64,000 nucleotides of DNA from Steroidobacter gossypii (GTDB taxonomy: Bacteria > Pseudomonadota > Gammaproteobacteria > Steroidobacterales > Steroidobacteraceae): contig NZ_JAEVLS010000002.1 of assembly GCF_016801985.1 (NCBI RefSeq), positions 248,001-312,000 on the forward strand, in the 5' to 3' direction. The first letter of the stretch is position 1. Each line of letters opens with the position of its first letter. The position numbers and the translations under genes are program-made. Below are positions 10,209-18,460 of this stretch, piece by piece. The notes beneath the pieces are model-generated. The model had not been told where the DNA came from. It did no database searches and saw nothing but the letters and a program-made list of their open reading frames with translations.

Positions 10209-11303
10209 TCAGATCTGGACTTGCAGGCCGACGCCCATCTGAGTGTTGTCGCGGCCCAGGTTGGGGTCGAAGCTGGAGTCGATGTAGAACAGCGTGACGC
10301 GCGCGTTGAAGTCCTTGATCAGATAAGTGAGGTTCAGCTCGCTGGTGGTCTGGTCGATGTCGCCCAACACGCCGTAGTCGTAAGTGGTCTCGCCGTGCTT
10401 GGCCAGCACTTGGAACTTGCCGATGCCGACGGTCTGGGGGAACACATACGCGCCGAGGACGTAGAAGCCGTCGCTGGAGTCATAGGCGAGGGGAGCGGCG
10501 GGGCTGGGATAGCCTCCGAGGCCGTCGTACTTGGCGTACTCCGCTTCGAGCGTTACGACGCCGCTGTTGGCGAGTTTCTTCTCCAGCAGGAAGTCCACCG
10601 AGTACGCGTTGTCGCCCGCGGCGGTTTGAGCAGCGACGCCCACCGCGAGCAGATCCTTCTCGCCGTAGTAAGTGCTGTTCAGGTAATAGCCGCCTTCGGG
10701 ATCCCAGAAATCCAGTTGCACGCGGCCGGCGTACAGCACGTCCGAGCTGCCTTTGCTCAGGCCTTGCACGTCGAACGCGCCGGCGGACACCTTGGCGATG
10801 CCGAACTGGCCCCAGTACATCACGCCGTCGTTGCGGCCCTCGGTCTCGAACGGATAGCCGTCCTGCACTCCATCCCGGTACACGCCCCAATGATTGGCGT
10901 AAAACGGTCCATACAGATTGGCGCGGTCGCTGGGAGGCAGGAAGCGGCCCGCCCAGATGTTGAATTGCTCCGAGAACGAAAACTGCGCGACCGCATCGAT
11001 GACGCGCATCGATTCCGGCGTCGCGCCGCCCGCGTTGTAGTCGGTGTTGAACATCAGGCTGATGTTCTCGGTCACCTTGCCGCTGATGTAGATGCGCGCG
11101 CTGTTCAGCTCGAAATCGCTGATGTCTTCGCCGAAGTCCGGATCGGTGTGCGTGAAGCTGGAGCGGACGCCGGCGCCGACAGAGATCGGAGGCAAAGTCA
11201 CATCGGCGGCCAGAGCGCCGCTCACAGGTATCGCCAGCGCGGCGCTGACGGCGGCGGCGCGCCACCGCACAGCACGTCGGAAACGGATCGATTCACGTCG
11301 CAT
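10209..11303 (-). CDS. Outer-membrane porin, probably urea/short amide specific
   Basis: 364-residue beta-barrel protein with a signal peptide (cleavage near GALAADVTLPP) and alternating amphipathic strands. The last strand ends QMGVGLQVQI, a porin-like C-terminus. The start is the ATG giving MRRESIRFRRAV, with AGGGAAG about 8 nt upstream; the frame's extension to 11747 lies in non-coding sequence. Porins related to FmdC often sit beside urea or amide uptake genes, and its position as first gene of the urt-ure unit suggests passage of urea. Substrate is inferred from context only. Confidence 0.8.
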   Translation of the reverse strand: MRRESIRFRRAVRWRAAAVSAALAIPVSGALAADVTLPPISVGAGVRSSFTHTDPDFGEDISDFELNSARIYISGKVTENISLMFNTDYNAGGATPESMRVIDAVAQFSFSEQFNIWAGRFLPPSDRANLYGPFYANHWGVYRDGVQDGYPFETEGRNDGVMYWGQFGIAKVSAGAFDVQGLSKGSSDVLYAGRVQLDFWDPEGGYYLNSTYYGEKDLLAVGVAAQTAAGDNAYSVDFLLEKKLANSGVVTLEAEYAKYDGLGGYPSPAAPLAYDSSDGFYVLGAYVFPQTVGIGKFQVLAKHGETTYDYGVLGDIDQTTSELNLTYLIKDFNARVTLFYIDSSFDPNLGRDNTQMGVGLQVQI

Positions 11304-11384
11304 GAAAAGCTTCCCTGAGTTGTGGTTGATTGTTCGCGTGGCCAGATGGTGGAACGCTATGCGTGTGCGCCATGCTCGGGTACG

Positions 11385-11396
11385 CGTCATTTGACG
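11385..11396. promoter_or_regulatory. Palindrome CGTCATTTGACG upstream of porin-urt-ure
   Basis: Perfect inverted repeat of CGTCA around TT, 82 bp upstream of the porin ATG. The same 11-bp word CGTCATTTGAC recurs upstream of ureG (16566-16576). The half site TGACG also occurs in the second TTTGACGTA copy at 11423-11431. Recurrence before both urease-related units makes it a candidate operator, most likely for the adjacent LuxR-type response regulator. Binding is inference. Confidence 0.5.
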
Positions 11397-11558
11397 TACT
11401 CGCGGTCGGGGCATCTGGGCTGTTTGACGTAGAGACAGCGGCCGCGCGTCGTGGATGATCCATCCCTGTGCATGGACCCTGAACGCTGCACCTCGATGTG
11501 GCACCAACCTGCACCAGCTTTGGCGCTCGAGGCCCGTGCACTGCTCCAGAACGTGGCC

Positions 11559-11574
11559 TGGCACATGGCTTGCT
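11559..11574 (+). promoter_or_regulatory. Sigma-54 (RpoN) promoter for the kinase/regulator operon
   Basis: TGGCAC, five bases (ATGGC), then TTGCT. The -24 GG and -12 GC are exactly 10 bp apart, matching the RpoN consensus. The expected transcript start would be near 11585, about 24 nt before the kinase ATG. RpoN control fits a nitrogen-source sensor. It would need an NtrC-type activator; no clear activator site was found. Confidence 0.7.
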
Positions 11575-11608
11575 TGAGGTGAGCCCATCGATGAAAGAAC
11601 ACTAAAGA

Positions 11609-14600
11609 ATGACGGCACGACAACGGATCGTTCGCGAGCGCCGGCAGTACAACCAATGGGTGGCCAGCCAGACGCTCGAAGACTATGCGCTGCGCTACAC
11701 GGCGGATCGCGCGCGCAAGTCGGCGTTCCGTGTCGGCAACACTGCATTTGGCCCGATCGCTTTTCTTGCCTGCGAGGCCATTGGCGGCGCGCTGACGATT
11801 GCCTATGGATTCCCCAACACGGCCTGGGCGATCGTCGCGTTCTGCGCGCTGATGTTTGTTATTGGCCTGCCGATCTGCTCCTATGCGGCCCGCTATGGCG
11901 TGGATATCGATTTGCTCACGCGCGGCGCGGGCTTCGGTTACATGGGATCGACGATCACGTCGTTGATCTACGCGTCGTTCACCTTTCTGCTGTTCGCCAT
12001 CGAAGCGAGCATCATGTCGCTGGCGTTGCAGATGCTGTTCGGCATTCCGCTGGCCATCGGCCATTTGATCAGCTCGCTGATGGTGATTCCGATCGCCATC
12101 TATGGCTTCAGTCTGATCAGCAAAATGCAGCTGGTGACGCAGCCGGTGTGGATCGTGCTGCAGCTTCTGCCCATTGCTTACATCGCCTGGAAGTCTCCGT
12201 CCGAAGTCGCGGCGTGGACCGGCTTCACCGGCGAGCAGGGCTCCGCGGATGGCTCGCTCGATCTGCTGCTGTTCGGCATGGCCGTGTCGATGCTGTTGTC
12301 GCTGCTGCCGCAGATTGGCGAGCAGGTGGACTATCTGAGATTTTTGCCCAATCGCGACCGTCGCAACCGAGTGGCCTGGTGGACGGCGTTGATTGCCTCA
12401 GGACCCGGTTGGGTGTTCATGGGCGGCTTCAAATTGCTCGCGGGCTCGTTCCTTGCGTTCCTGGCCCTGCGCCACGGCGTGTTGCCGGCGCAGGCGGACG
12501 AGCCCACCGGCATGTATTTCCTCGCCTTCCGGGAAACCGTGCAGTCGCCGACGTTCGCGTTGCTGTTGACCGGCATTTTCGTCATCGTTTGCCAGCTCAA
12601 GATCAATGTGACCAACGCCTACGCCGGCTCCATCGCGTGGTCGAACTTCTTTTCGCGCCTGACCCACAGCCATCCGGGCCGCGTGGTGTGGCTGGTGTTC
12701 AACGTGCTGCTGGCGCTGCTGTTGATGGAAACCGGGATCTTCAATGCCATCGAGAGCATTCTGATCATCTACGCCAATTTCGCCGCCGGCTGGATCGGAG
12801 CACTGACCGCCGATCTCGTGGTCAACAAACCATTGGGTTACAGCCCGCCGTACATCGAATTCAAACGCGCGCATCTCTACGACATCAACCCGGTCGGCGT
12901 CGGCGCGCTGTTGCTGTCCATCGTGTTCTCCAGCCTGGCGTTTCTGGGCGTGTTCGGCACATTTCCACAGATCCTGTCGCCGTTCGTCGCGTTGCTGGTC
13001 GCCTTTGTGGCCGCGCCCGTGATCGCATGGGCCACCAAGGGGCGCTACTACCTGGCGCGACAGCCCGAGGGGTTGCCGGAGAATGCGCCGGAGATCCGCT
13101 GCACGATGTGCGAGAACGTGTTCGGTCGGAATGACATGGCCATGTGCCCGGCGTACTCGGGCCCGATCTGTTCGTTGTGCTGCACGCTGGAGGCCCGTTG
13201 TCACGATCTGTGCAAGACCGACAGCCGCTTCACTCAGCAGTTGCACGGGTTCTTCGCGAGCATCCTGCCCGAACGCGCGGCGCTGGCGTTGAACACTCGC
13301 GGCGGACATTTTTTCGGGCTGCTGATCGTGTTCAATCTGGCGATCGGTCTGCTGCTGTCTCTCATCTACCATCAGTACAGCGGCACGACAGCGGCGGATC
13401 GCGAGGCGATCCGCATGACTTTGTGGCTGGTGTTCATCAGCTTGTTCGTGCTGACCGGCGTCGCTGCCTGGCTCATCGTGCTGGCGCACGAAAGCCGGAG
13501 AAGCGCCGAGGCGGAGTCGGCCCGGCAGACCGCGATGCTCATGGACGAGATCGAAGCTCACAAGCGCACCGACGCGGCCTTGCAGAAGGCGAAGGAAGTT
13601 GCCGAGGCCGCCAACGTGGCCAAGACGCGTTACATCGTGGGCATCAGCCACGAGATTCGCTCGCCGCTGAATGCGATCTTCGGCTACGCACAGCTGCTCG
13701 AGCGCGACATGGCGGGCCCGGCGGACAATGCCGCCCGCGTGATCCGGCGCAGCGCCGAGCATCTCACCAATCTGATCGACGGCTTGCTCGACATTTCACG
13801 CATCGAGAACGGCATGCTGCGTTTGAATCGCGACAAGGTGCAGCTGGTCGAGTTTCTCGATCAGATCGTGGACATGTTCCGGCTGCAGGCCTCGAATCGC
13901 GGCATCGAGTTCCGTTTCCAGCGGCCGCCGCATCTGCCGGCGCACGTGTACACCGATCAGAAGCGGCTGCGTCAGATTCTGATCAATCTGCTGTCCAATG
14001 CGATCAAGTACACCGAGCGTGGTCACGCCAGCCTGGTGGTGCGCTATCGGAATCAGGTGGCCGAGTTCGAGATCTCCGATACTGGCGTCGGTATCGCGGA
14101 GGCCGATCTCGAGCGTGTGTTTCAGCCTTTCGAGCGGGGCGAGACGCCGACGGTGCGCGCTGTTCCGGGCATCGGGCTCGGGCTCACCATCACCAAGCTG
14201 CTGACGCAGATCATGGGCGGCGAGCTGCTGGCTCGCAGTACGGTAGGTGAGGGCACCACTTTTACAGTGCGACTGCTGTTGTCCGAAGCGATGCATGCGG
14301 TCCATCAATCGACAGAGACGGGCCGCATCACCGGCCATGATGGGCCGCCTCTCAAGCTACTGCTCATCGACGACGATCCGGCGCACCTCGACATCGTTCG
14401 GCGGCTGCTGCAACCGTTGAAGTTCGACGTCGTCACCGCGCCGAACGGCAGGACGGGGCTTGCGCTGGCCATGGAGCATCGCCCCGCGCTGGTCATGATC
14501 GATATCTCCATGCCGGATCTGTCGGGCTGGGAAGTGGCCAAACAGTTGCGAGAGTGCACCTCGCTCGGCCCGATGAAGATTGTCATGGTGTCCGCCAACG

Positions 14601-14974
14601 CTCATGAGTACAGCCCGGGCGGTCCCGACTATCCGCACGATGGCTTCGTGATGAAGCCGGTCGATATGCACGCGCTGCTCGATTGCATCGCCGGGTTGCT
14701 GGGCTTGCAATGGAATTACGAGACCGGGAGCGACGCGGCGGAAGAACTCGCTGAACCATGCGAGCTGCCGCCGGACTCACGACATCACATCAACGATTTG
14801 TATCAACTCGGCCGGATCGGGCACGTGCGCGGAATCCAGGCCAAGCTGCGGCAGATCGAAGCGGACGATCCGGGGAGCAAGGCCTTCACCGCGCACATGC
14901 AGGCCCTGGTGGCGAACTTCGACTTGAAGCGTTACATGAACGTGCTGGAAACCATGCGCAATGATGAACCCTAA
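11609..14974 (+). CDS. NCS1-type permease fused to hybrid histidine kinase (probable urea/nitrogen sensor)
   Basis: 1121 residues. Residues about 1-480 form an NCS1 (cytosine/purine/allantoin permease family) transporter core of about 12 membrane segments. Next comes a cysteine cluster (CTMCENVF, MCPAY, CSLCCTLEARCHDLC; about 492-535), then two more membrane segments and a coiled coil. A HisKA domain has phosphoacceptor H681 (GISHEIRSPLN), followed by HATPase_c with DTGVGIA and GLGLTI, and a receiver with D965 (MIDISMPDLSG). The transporter part is probably a sensor that reports substrate to the kinase. It overlaps the next gene by 14 bp. Its position between the urt-ure genes and ureG suggests it controls urea use; ligand and flux are not provable here. 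Confidence 0.85.
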   Translation: MTARQRIVRERRQYNQWVASQTLEDYALRYTADRARKSAFRVGNTAFGPIAFLACEAIGGALTIAYGFPNTAWAIVAFCALMFVIGLPICSYAARYGVDIDLLTRGAGFGYMGSTITSLIYASFTFLLFAIEASIMSLALQMLFGIPLAIGHLISSLMVIPIAIYGFSLISKMQLVTQPVWIVLQLLPIAYIAWKSPSEVAAWTGFTGEQGSADGSLDLLLFGMAVSMLLSLLPQIGEQVDYLRFLPNRDRRNRVAWWTALIASGPGWVFMGGFKLLAGSFLAFLALRHGVLPAQADEPTGMYFLAFRETVQSPTFALLLTGIFVIVCQLKINVTNAYAGSIAWSNFFSRLTHSHPGRVVWLVFNVLLALLLMETGIFNAIESILIIYANFAAGWIGALTADLVVNKPLGYSPPYIEFKRAHLYDINPVGVGALLLSIVFSSLAFLGVFGTFPQILSPFVALLVAFVAAPVIAWATKGRYYLARQPEGLPENAPEIRCTMCENVFGRNDMAMCPAYSGPICSLCCTLEARCHDLCKTDSRFTQQLHGFFASILPERAALALNTRGGHFFGLLIVFNLAIGLLLSLIYHQYSGTTAADREAIRMTLWLVFISLFVLTGVAAWLIVLAHESRRSAEAESARQTAMLMDEIEAHKRTDAALQKAKEVAEAANVAKTRYIVGISHEIRSPLNAIFGYAQLLERDMAGPADNAARVIRRSAEHLTNLIDGLLDISRIENGMLRLNRDKVQLVEFLDQIVDMFRLQASNRGIEFRFQRPPHLPAHVYTDQKRLRQILINLLSNAIKYTERGHASLVVRYRNQVAEFEISDTGVGIAEADLERVFQPFERGETPTVRAVPGIGLGLTITKLLTQIMGGELLARSTVGEGTTFTVRLLLSEAMHAVHQSTETGRITGHDGPPLKLLLIDDDPAHLDIVRRLLQPLKFDVVTAPNGRTGLALAMEHRPALVMIDISMPDLSGWEVAKQLRECTSLGPMKIVMVSANAHEYSPGGPDYPHDGFVMKPVDMHALLDCIAGLLGLQWNYETGSDAAEELAEPCELPPDSRHHINDLYQLGRIGHVRGIQAKLRQIEADDPGSKAFTAHMQALVANFDLKRYMNVLETMRNDEP

Positions 14975-15887
14975 CGAAAGCGCGCGGCGGGATACCGTGC
15001 TGGTGGTGGACGACACGCCGGAAACGCTCGGTTTTTTGACGGACACGCTCGATCAGGCGGGCTTCACGGTGTTGATCGCCACCGACGGCGACAGTGCGCT
15101 GGAGCTGGTCGATCAGATCACGCCGGATCTGGTGCTGATGGACGCGGTGATGCCAGGCATCGACGGCTTCGAAGCCTGCCGGCGGTTGAAGCGGGAGAAA
15201 CTGCTCTCGCATCTGCCGGTCATTTTCATGACCGGGCTGAGCGATACGGAACATGTGGTGGAGGGGCTCGCGGCAGGCGGCGTCGATTACGTCACCAAGC
15301 CCATCGTCATCGACGAATTGTTGGCACGCATTCGAGTGCATCTCGCGAATGCGAGAATCGCGCATGGCACGCACGCCGCGCTGGATGCAACTGGCCGCTT
15401 CCTCTTGGCTACCGATTCGAGCGGGCAATTGCAGTGGTGGACGCCGAAAGCGCGCGCGCTGCTTGCCGAGCTCTTTCCGGCGCAGAACGAACGAGCGGCG
15501 AGCTTGCCGGCGGAACTGGTGGAGCAACTCATGCGGCTGCGGGGTGAGGGGACGAAGAGCGCCAGCAGCGCGACCATGCAGATCGGGGCGCGGCGGCTGG
15601 AGATCTCCGTGTTGAGTCGTATCGGTCCGGATGAGTTGCTGTTTCGACTGGCCGAAGTCGGGACTCGCAACGATGAACAGGTGTTGCAGCGGGCGTTGTC
15701 GCTGACCAGTCGCGAGGCGGAAGTGTTGTTGTGGATCAGCCGAGGCAAGTCCAATCGTGAGATCGGCGAGATTCTGAGTATCAGCCCGCGCACCGTGAAC
15801 AAGCACCTGGAGCAGGTGTTTGTGAAGCTCGGCGTCGAGAATCGAGCCGCGGCGGCGGCACGGGCGGTGCGCACATTGGCGCGTTAA
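14961..15887 (+). CDS. LuxR-family two-component response regulator
   Basis: 308 residues: an N-terminal receiver with acidic pair D17/D18, phosphoacceptor D61 ([16 protein letters not shown]) and the conserved lysine of VTKPI; a linker of about 110 residues; and a C-terminal LuxR-type helix-turn-helix ([15 protein letters not shown] to [18 protein letters not shown]). It overlaps the upstream kinase gene by 14 bp, so the two are a cognate pair. Either of two adjacent ATGs could be the start. It converges on ureG, the stop codons overlapping by 4 bp. It probably controls the urea genes. Confidence 0.9.
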   Translation: MMNPNESARRDTVLVVDDTPETLGFLTDTLDQAGFTVLIATDGDSALELVDQITPDLVLMDAVMPGIDGFEACRRLKREKLLSHLPVIFMTGLSDTEHVVEGLAAGGVDYVTKPIVIDELLARIRVHLANARIAHGTHAALDATGRFLLATDSSGQLQWWTPKARALLAELFPAQNERAASLPAELVEQLMRLRGEGTKSASSATMQIGARRLEISVLSRIGPDELLFRLAEVGTRNDEQVLQRALSLTSREAEVLLWISRGKSNREIGEILSISPRTVNKHLEQVFVKLGVENRAAAAARAVRTLAR

Positions 15888-16507
15888 GCGGCCTTCGGTT
15901 TCAACATGCCTTCGCGTTCGATGAAGGCGATCACTTGATCGAGGCCCTGGCCGGTTTTGAGATTCGTGAAGATGAACGGCCGGTCGCCTCGCATCTTGCG
16001 CGCGTCGCGGTCCATCACTTCGAGTGAGGCGCCTACGTGGGGGGCCAGGTCGATCTTGTTGATGATCAGCAGGTCCGATCGCATGATGCCCGGGCCGCCC
16101 TTGCGAGGGATCTTGTCGCCGGCGGCGACGTCGATGACGTATAGAGTGAGGTCGGATAGCTCTGGACTGAATGTCGCAGCGAGGTTGTCGCCGCCGCTCT
16201 CGACGATGATCATGTCGAGGCCGTCGAAGTCGTGCATCAGGCCGTCGATGGCGGCCAGGTTCATCGACGCGTCTTCTCTTATCGCGGTGTGCGGGCAGCC
16301 GCCCGTTTCCACGCCGCGGATACGCTCGGCGGGGAGGGCCTGGCTGCGGATCAGGAACTCGGCGTCTTCGCGGGTATAGATGTCGTTGGTGACTACGGCG
16401 ATGTTGAGATGGTCGCGCATGCGTTTGCAGAGGCTGTCGACCAGGGCGGTCTTGCCCGATCCCACCGGGCCGCCGACGCCCAGTCTCAATACCTCGGCTT
16501 TTTGCAT
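15884..16507 (-). CDS. ureG: Urease accessory GTPase UreG
   Basis: 207 residues with P-loop GPVGSGKT (residues 13-20), [15 protein letters not shown], the nickel-binding CPH motif in [17 protein letters not shown], and [11 protein letters not shown]. UreG hydrolyses GTP to drive nickel insertion into urease. It is separated from ureF by over 15 kb and lies beyond the kinase/regulator pair, so it has its own promoter. A TAAGAT -10-like element at 16538-16543 lies 22 bp from a CGTCATTTGAC word shared with the main urea operon. Confidence 0.97.
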   Translation of the reverse strand: MQKAEVLRLGVGGPVGSGKTALVDSLCKRMRDHLNIAVVTNDIYTREDAEFLIRSQALPAERIRGVETGGCPHTAIREDASMNLAAIDGLMHDFDGLDMIIVESGGDNLAATFSPELSDLTLYVIDVAAGDKIPRKGGPGIMRSDLLIINKIDLAPHVGASLEVMDRDARKMRGDRPFIFTNLKTGQGLDQVIAFIEREGMLKPKAA

Positions 16508-16870
16508 GTCTGGTACCTCGCTGTTGGTGGCGGGAGTATCTTATGGTTCGGTTGAGAGAGGCCTACGTCATTTGACTCAGGGCGCGTTTGTGGTATTGAG
16601 GGCATGCTGCGCCTCGTTACCGCGCTCTGGCGCGGCCTCGGCCAGAAATTTTTTCTTTTTTGCCGCGTTTGGCGCGGCGGCCGGAGCGACCGATGTGCCG
16701 CTGCTCGCACAGGGGCGAGACGCAGGCTAATGTGTTTGTCGTTGCTGCGGCGGCAGGACGGAAGGTGAGCTTCAACTTCGATCCTGGCGCGGAGGTGGGC
16801 CGCGATGCTGGCTTGGTCGTGGGGCGATGCGAGCGTGCGGGGCAGGTCGGGTTGATGAGCGTTTGAGGAT
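16508..16870. promoter_or_regulatory. Intergenic region upstream of ureG and ureJ
   Basis: 363 bp between two divergent urease-related genes. Short open frames here have no recognisable domain, no good ribosome site and improbable composition. A 23-nt stretch dominated by T (around 16645-16665) and a GC-rich second half are visible. The only clear elements are the shared operator-like word at 16566-16576 and a -10-like TAAGAT for ureG. Confidence 0.5.
16566..16576. promoter_or_regulatory. CGTCATTTGAC word upstream of ureG
   Basis: Identical over 11 bp to the palindrome upstream of the porin-urt-ure unit; the last arm base differs (CGTCA-TT-TGACt). It lies 59 bp before the ureG ATG and abuts where the -35 box of the TAAGAT promoter would be, as for a class II activator site. 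It is a candidate binding site of the neighbouring response regulator. Confidence 0.5.
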
Positions 16871-17482
16871 ATGTTTGTTAACGTCATGGCACTTCGCAAA
16901 TTAACCTCGGGTCTGTCGGTGGCGCTGCTGTTGCCCGGTGTGGCGGCGGCGCATACGGGTGGGGAGGTGCATAGCTTTGTGGCGGGGGTGATGCATCCGC
17001 TGGGTGGGGTGGATCATTTGATGGCCATGCTCGCGGTAGGCTTGTTGGCGGGGTGCGCGGGCGGGTGGATGAGATGGGCGTTGCCGGGCAGCTTTGTGGC
17101 CGCGATGGCGATGGGCGCAGTGCTCGGGGCGAATGGCATCGAGGCGCCGTTCGTTGAGGCAGCCATTGCGTTTTCGCTGATCGCCTTCGGGGCCGCTTTG
17201 GTGACCAGACGCTCCTTGAGCGCACCGCTGATGATTGCATTCACCGCGGGCTTCGCAATGTTTCACGGGCATGCGCATGGCACAGAGATGGCCGCGGGCC
17301 TGGCCGCCATGCCGTACGCGATGGGATTCATGATTGCAACGGCCCTACTGCACGCAACAGGTGTCCTGCTCACGACCAACACTCTGCTGCCGCTAAAGCA
17401 GCTCACATTGCGCAAATGGAGCGGTAGCGCGATTGCAGCCGCCGGCATAGCGTCGCTCTGCGTGACGATCGTTTCCGCCTAA
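16871..17482 (+). CDS. ureJ: HupE/UreJ-family membrane protein (putative nickel permease)
   Basis: 203 residues: a signal-like N-terminus ending near AAAHTGG, then about six membrane segments. The family motif HPLGGVDHLMAMLAVGL is near the start, and a FHGHAHGTEMA histidine motif is in the middle. HupE/UreJ proteins are linked to Ni2+ or Co2+ uptake, which fits a nickel enzyme operon. The start at 16871 has AGGA four bases upstream; an ATG five codons later is possible. Confidence 0.85.
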   Translation: MFVNVMALRKLTSGLSVALLLPGVAAAHTGGEVHSFVAGVMHPLGGVDHLMAMLAVGLLAGCAGGWMRWALPGSFVAAMAMGAVLGANGIEAPFVEAAIAFSLIAFGAALVTRRSLSAPLMIAFTAGFAMFHGHAHGTEMAAGLAAMPYAMGFMIATALLHATGVLLTTNTLLPLKQLTLRKWSGSAIAAAGIASLCVTIVSA

Positions 17483-17502
17483 ACGACAGACAACGGACCG
17501 CC

Positions 17503-18258
17503 TCAGCTCACCGGCCCCTGCGGCAATCCCCATTTGTAACGCCACCCCACGTGCCGGGCGAGCCCGTGCAGGTCAGGAAACAGGGACGCATAGTTGATGG
17601 CGCACGAATCGAGCACGAGCTTCAAGTCCTGACAGGCATTCTGCGAAATGGTCCACCGCTGCAACCGGTCGCATGTGAGCGCGACCGTCGGGTCCGGATG
17701 CACCGTGAACACGCTGCGCTGCGCGGAGATGCGTGCGTTCAGATGACGCGGCCGATAGATATAAACTTCCTCGAGTGAGAATGGATCATGCTGCTCATCC
17801 GGATCCAGGATGGGCAGGTCACGAACGCCATAAATGAGCGCGTGACCTTTGCTGCCGGCGTGCTCCACCGCAAAGAATGCGGCGACCAGCAGGCTCTCGG
17901 TCCAATCCAGCAAACGCGTCGCCATGCCGTGGTGTTGCGCGATGGCGAGCCATTCCAGATCCGACAACGGCCGAAAGCCTACATACGGCTGCGCATCGTG
18001 CTTGAAGCGACGAAGCGCCGCGCGTTCCTGCTCGACGTCGTACTTCAGCGTGCGCGCCGAGTGATCGTCCGTGCCTTCGCGACCAGAGGCAGGGCGTAAC
18101 TCATAGGTAGTGGCCGGCTCGCCGCGAAAGACCCAGGTTGTTCCTTCACGCGCCAGTTCGTCGATCAGATGTGCCAGGTCGAGCCACGATTCGATGGTTC
18201 GATCCTGGGCCGTTGCGGAGGCCGGGGCAGCACGGCCGGGGGATGTCGGGGGCGACAT
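17503..18258 (-). CDS. FRG-domain protein
   Basis: 251 residues. The FRG domain is recognised from WVFRGEPATTYELRP and the strongly conserved LEWLAIAQHHGMATRLLDWT block, followed by ALIYGV and a later YIYRPRHLNARISAQRSVF segment. FRG domains occur in stand-alone proteins and in some toxin or phage-defence systems, but the biochemical role is not known. No toxin, antitoxin or nuclease partner lies next to it. It converges with ureJ, the stops being 20 bp apart. Confidence 0.85.
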   Translation of the reverse strand: MSPPTSPGRAAPASATAQDRTIESWLDLAHLIDELAREGTTWVFRGEPATTYELRPASGREGTDDHSARTLKYDVEQERAALRRFKHDAQPYVGFRPLSDLEWLAIAQHHGMATRLLDWTESLLVAAFFAVEHAGSKGHALIYGVRDLPILDPDEQHDPFSLEEVYIYRPRHLNARISAQRSVFTVHPDPTVALTCDRLQRWTISQNACQDLKLVLDSCAINYASLFPDLHGLARHVGWRYKWGLPQGPVS

Positions 18259-18429
18259 TGATGCTCTTCAGAATCCGGTTTCGGCCGCTATTTTTCGCCG
18301 GACAAGCCCACTCTTCAACAACATAGGAGAGAACGGCATGCGCCTTTGCAAGAATCGCCAGGGCGCCGACAGCGTCCGATTACAAAAGGGCGGAGCATGC
18401 GCTGGAACTACATACGTATCAGAGCCGTT

Positions 18430-18454
18430 GCCCGCGTAGATTCTTCACGCGGGC
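18430..18454 (+). other. Hairpin directly upstream of the flavoprotein start
   Basis: GCCCGCGT and ACGCGGGC form a perfect 8-bp stem with a 9-nt loop, ending 6 nt before the ATG at 18461. No purine-rich ribosome site is visible between. It could limit translation or end an upstream transcript; it has no T-run. Confidence 0.4.
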
Positions 18455-18460
18455 GCCCCC

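Larger units (their letters stand above)
11304..11608. promoter_or_regulatory. Divergent control region between porin-urt-ure and the sensor kinase
   Basis: 305 bp with no believable gene. It must hold the promoter of the large minus-strand urea unit and that of the plus-strand kinase/regulator pair. Visible elements are a sigma-54 type site facing the kinase (11559-11574), a CGTCA-TT-TGACG palindrome (11385-11396), and a second TTTGACGTA copy (11423-11431) 33 bp from the first TTTGACGTA (11390-11398), about three helical turns. Confidence 0.75.

Noticed and set aside
11501-11517. TGGCACCAACCTGCAC as a second sigma-54 promoter
   Set aside because: The GG-to-GC spacing is one base short, unlike the correctly spaced site at 11559.
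16380-16899. Short open frames on both strands upstream of ureG and ureJ
   Set aside because: No domain, no ribosome site and very basic or proline-rich shadow-like composition.
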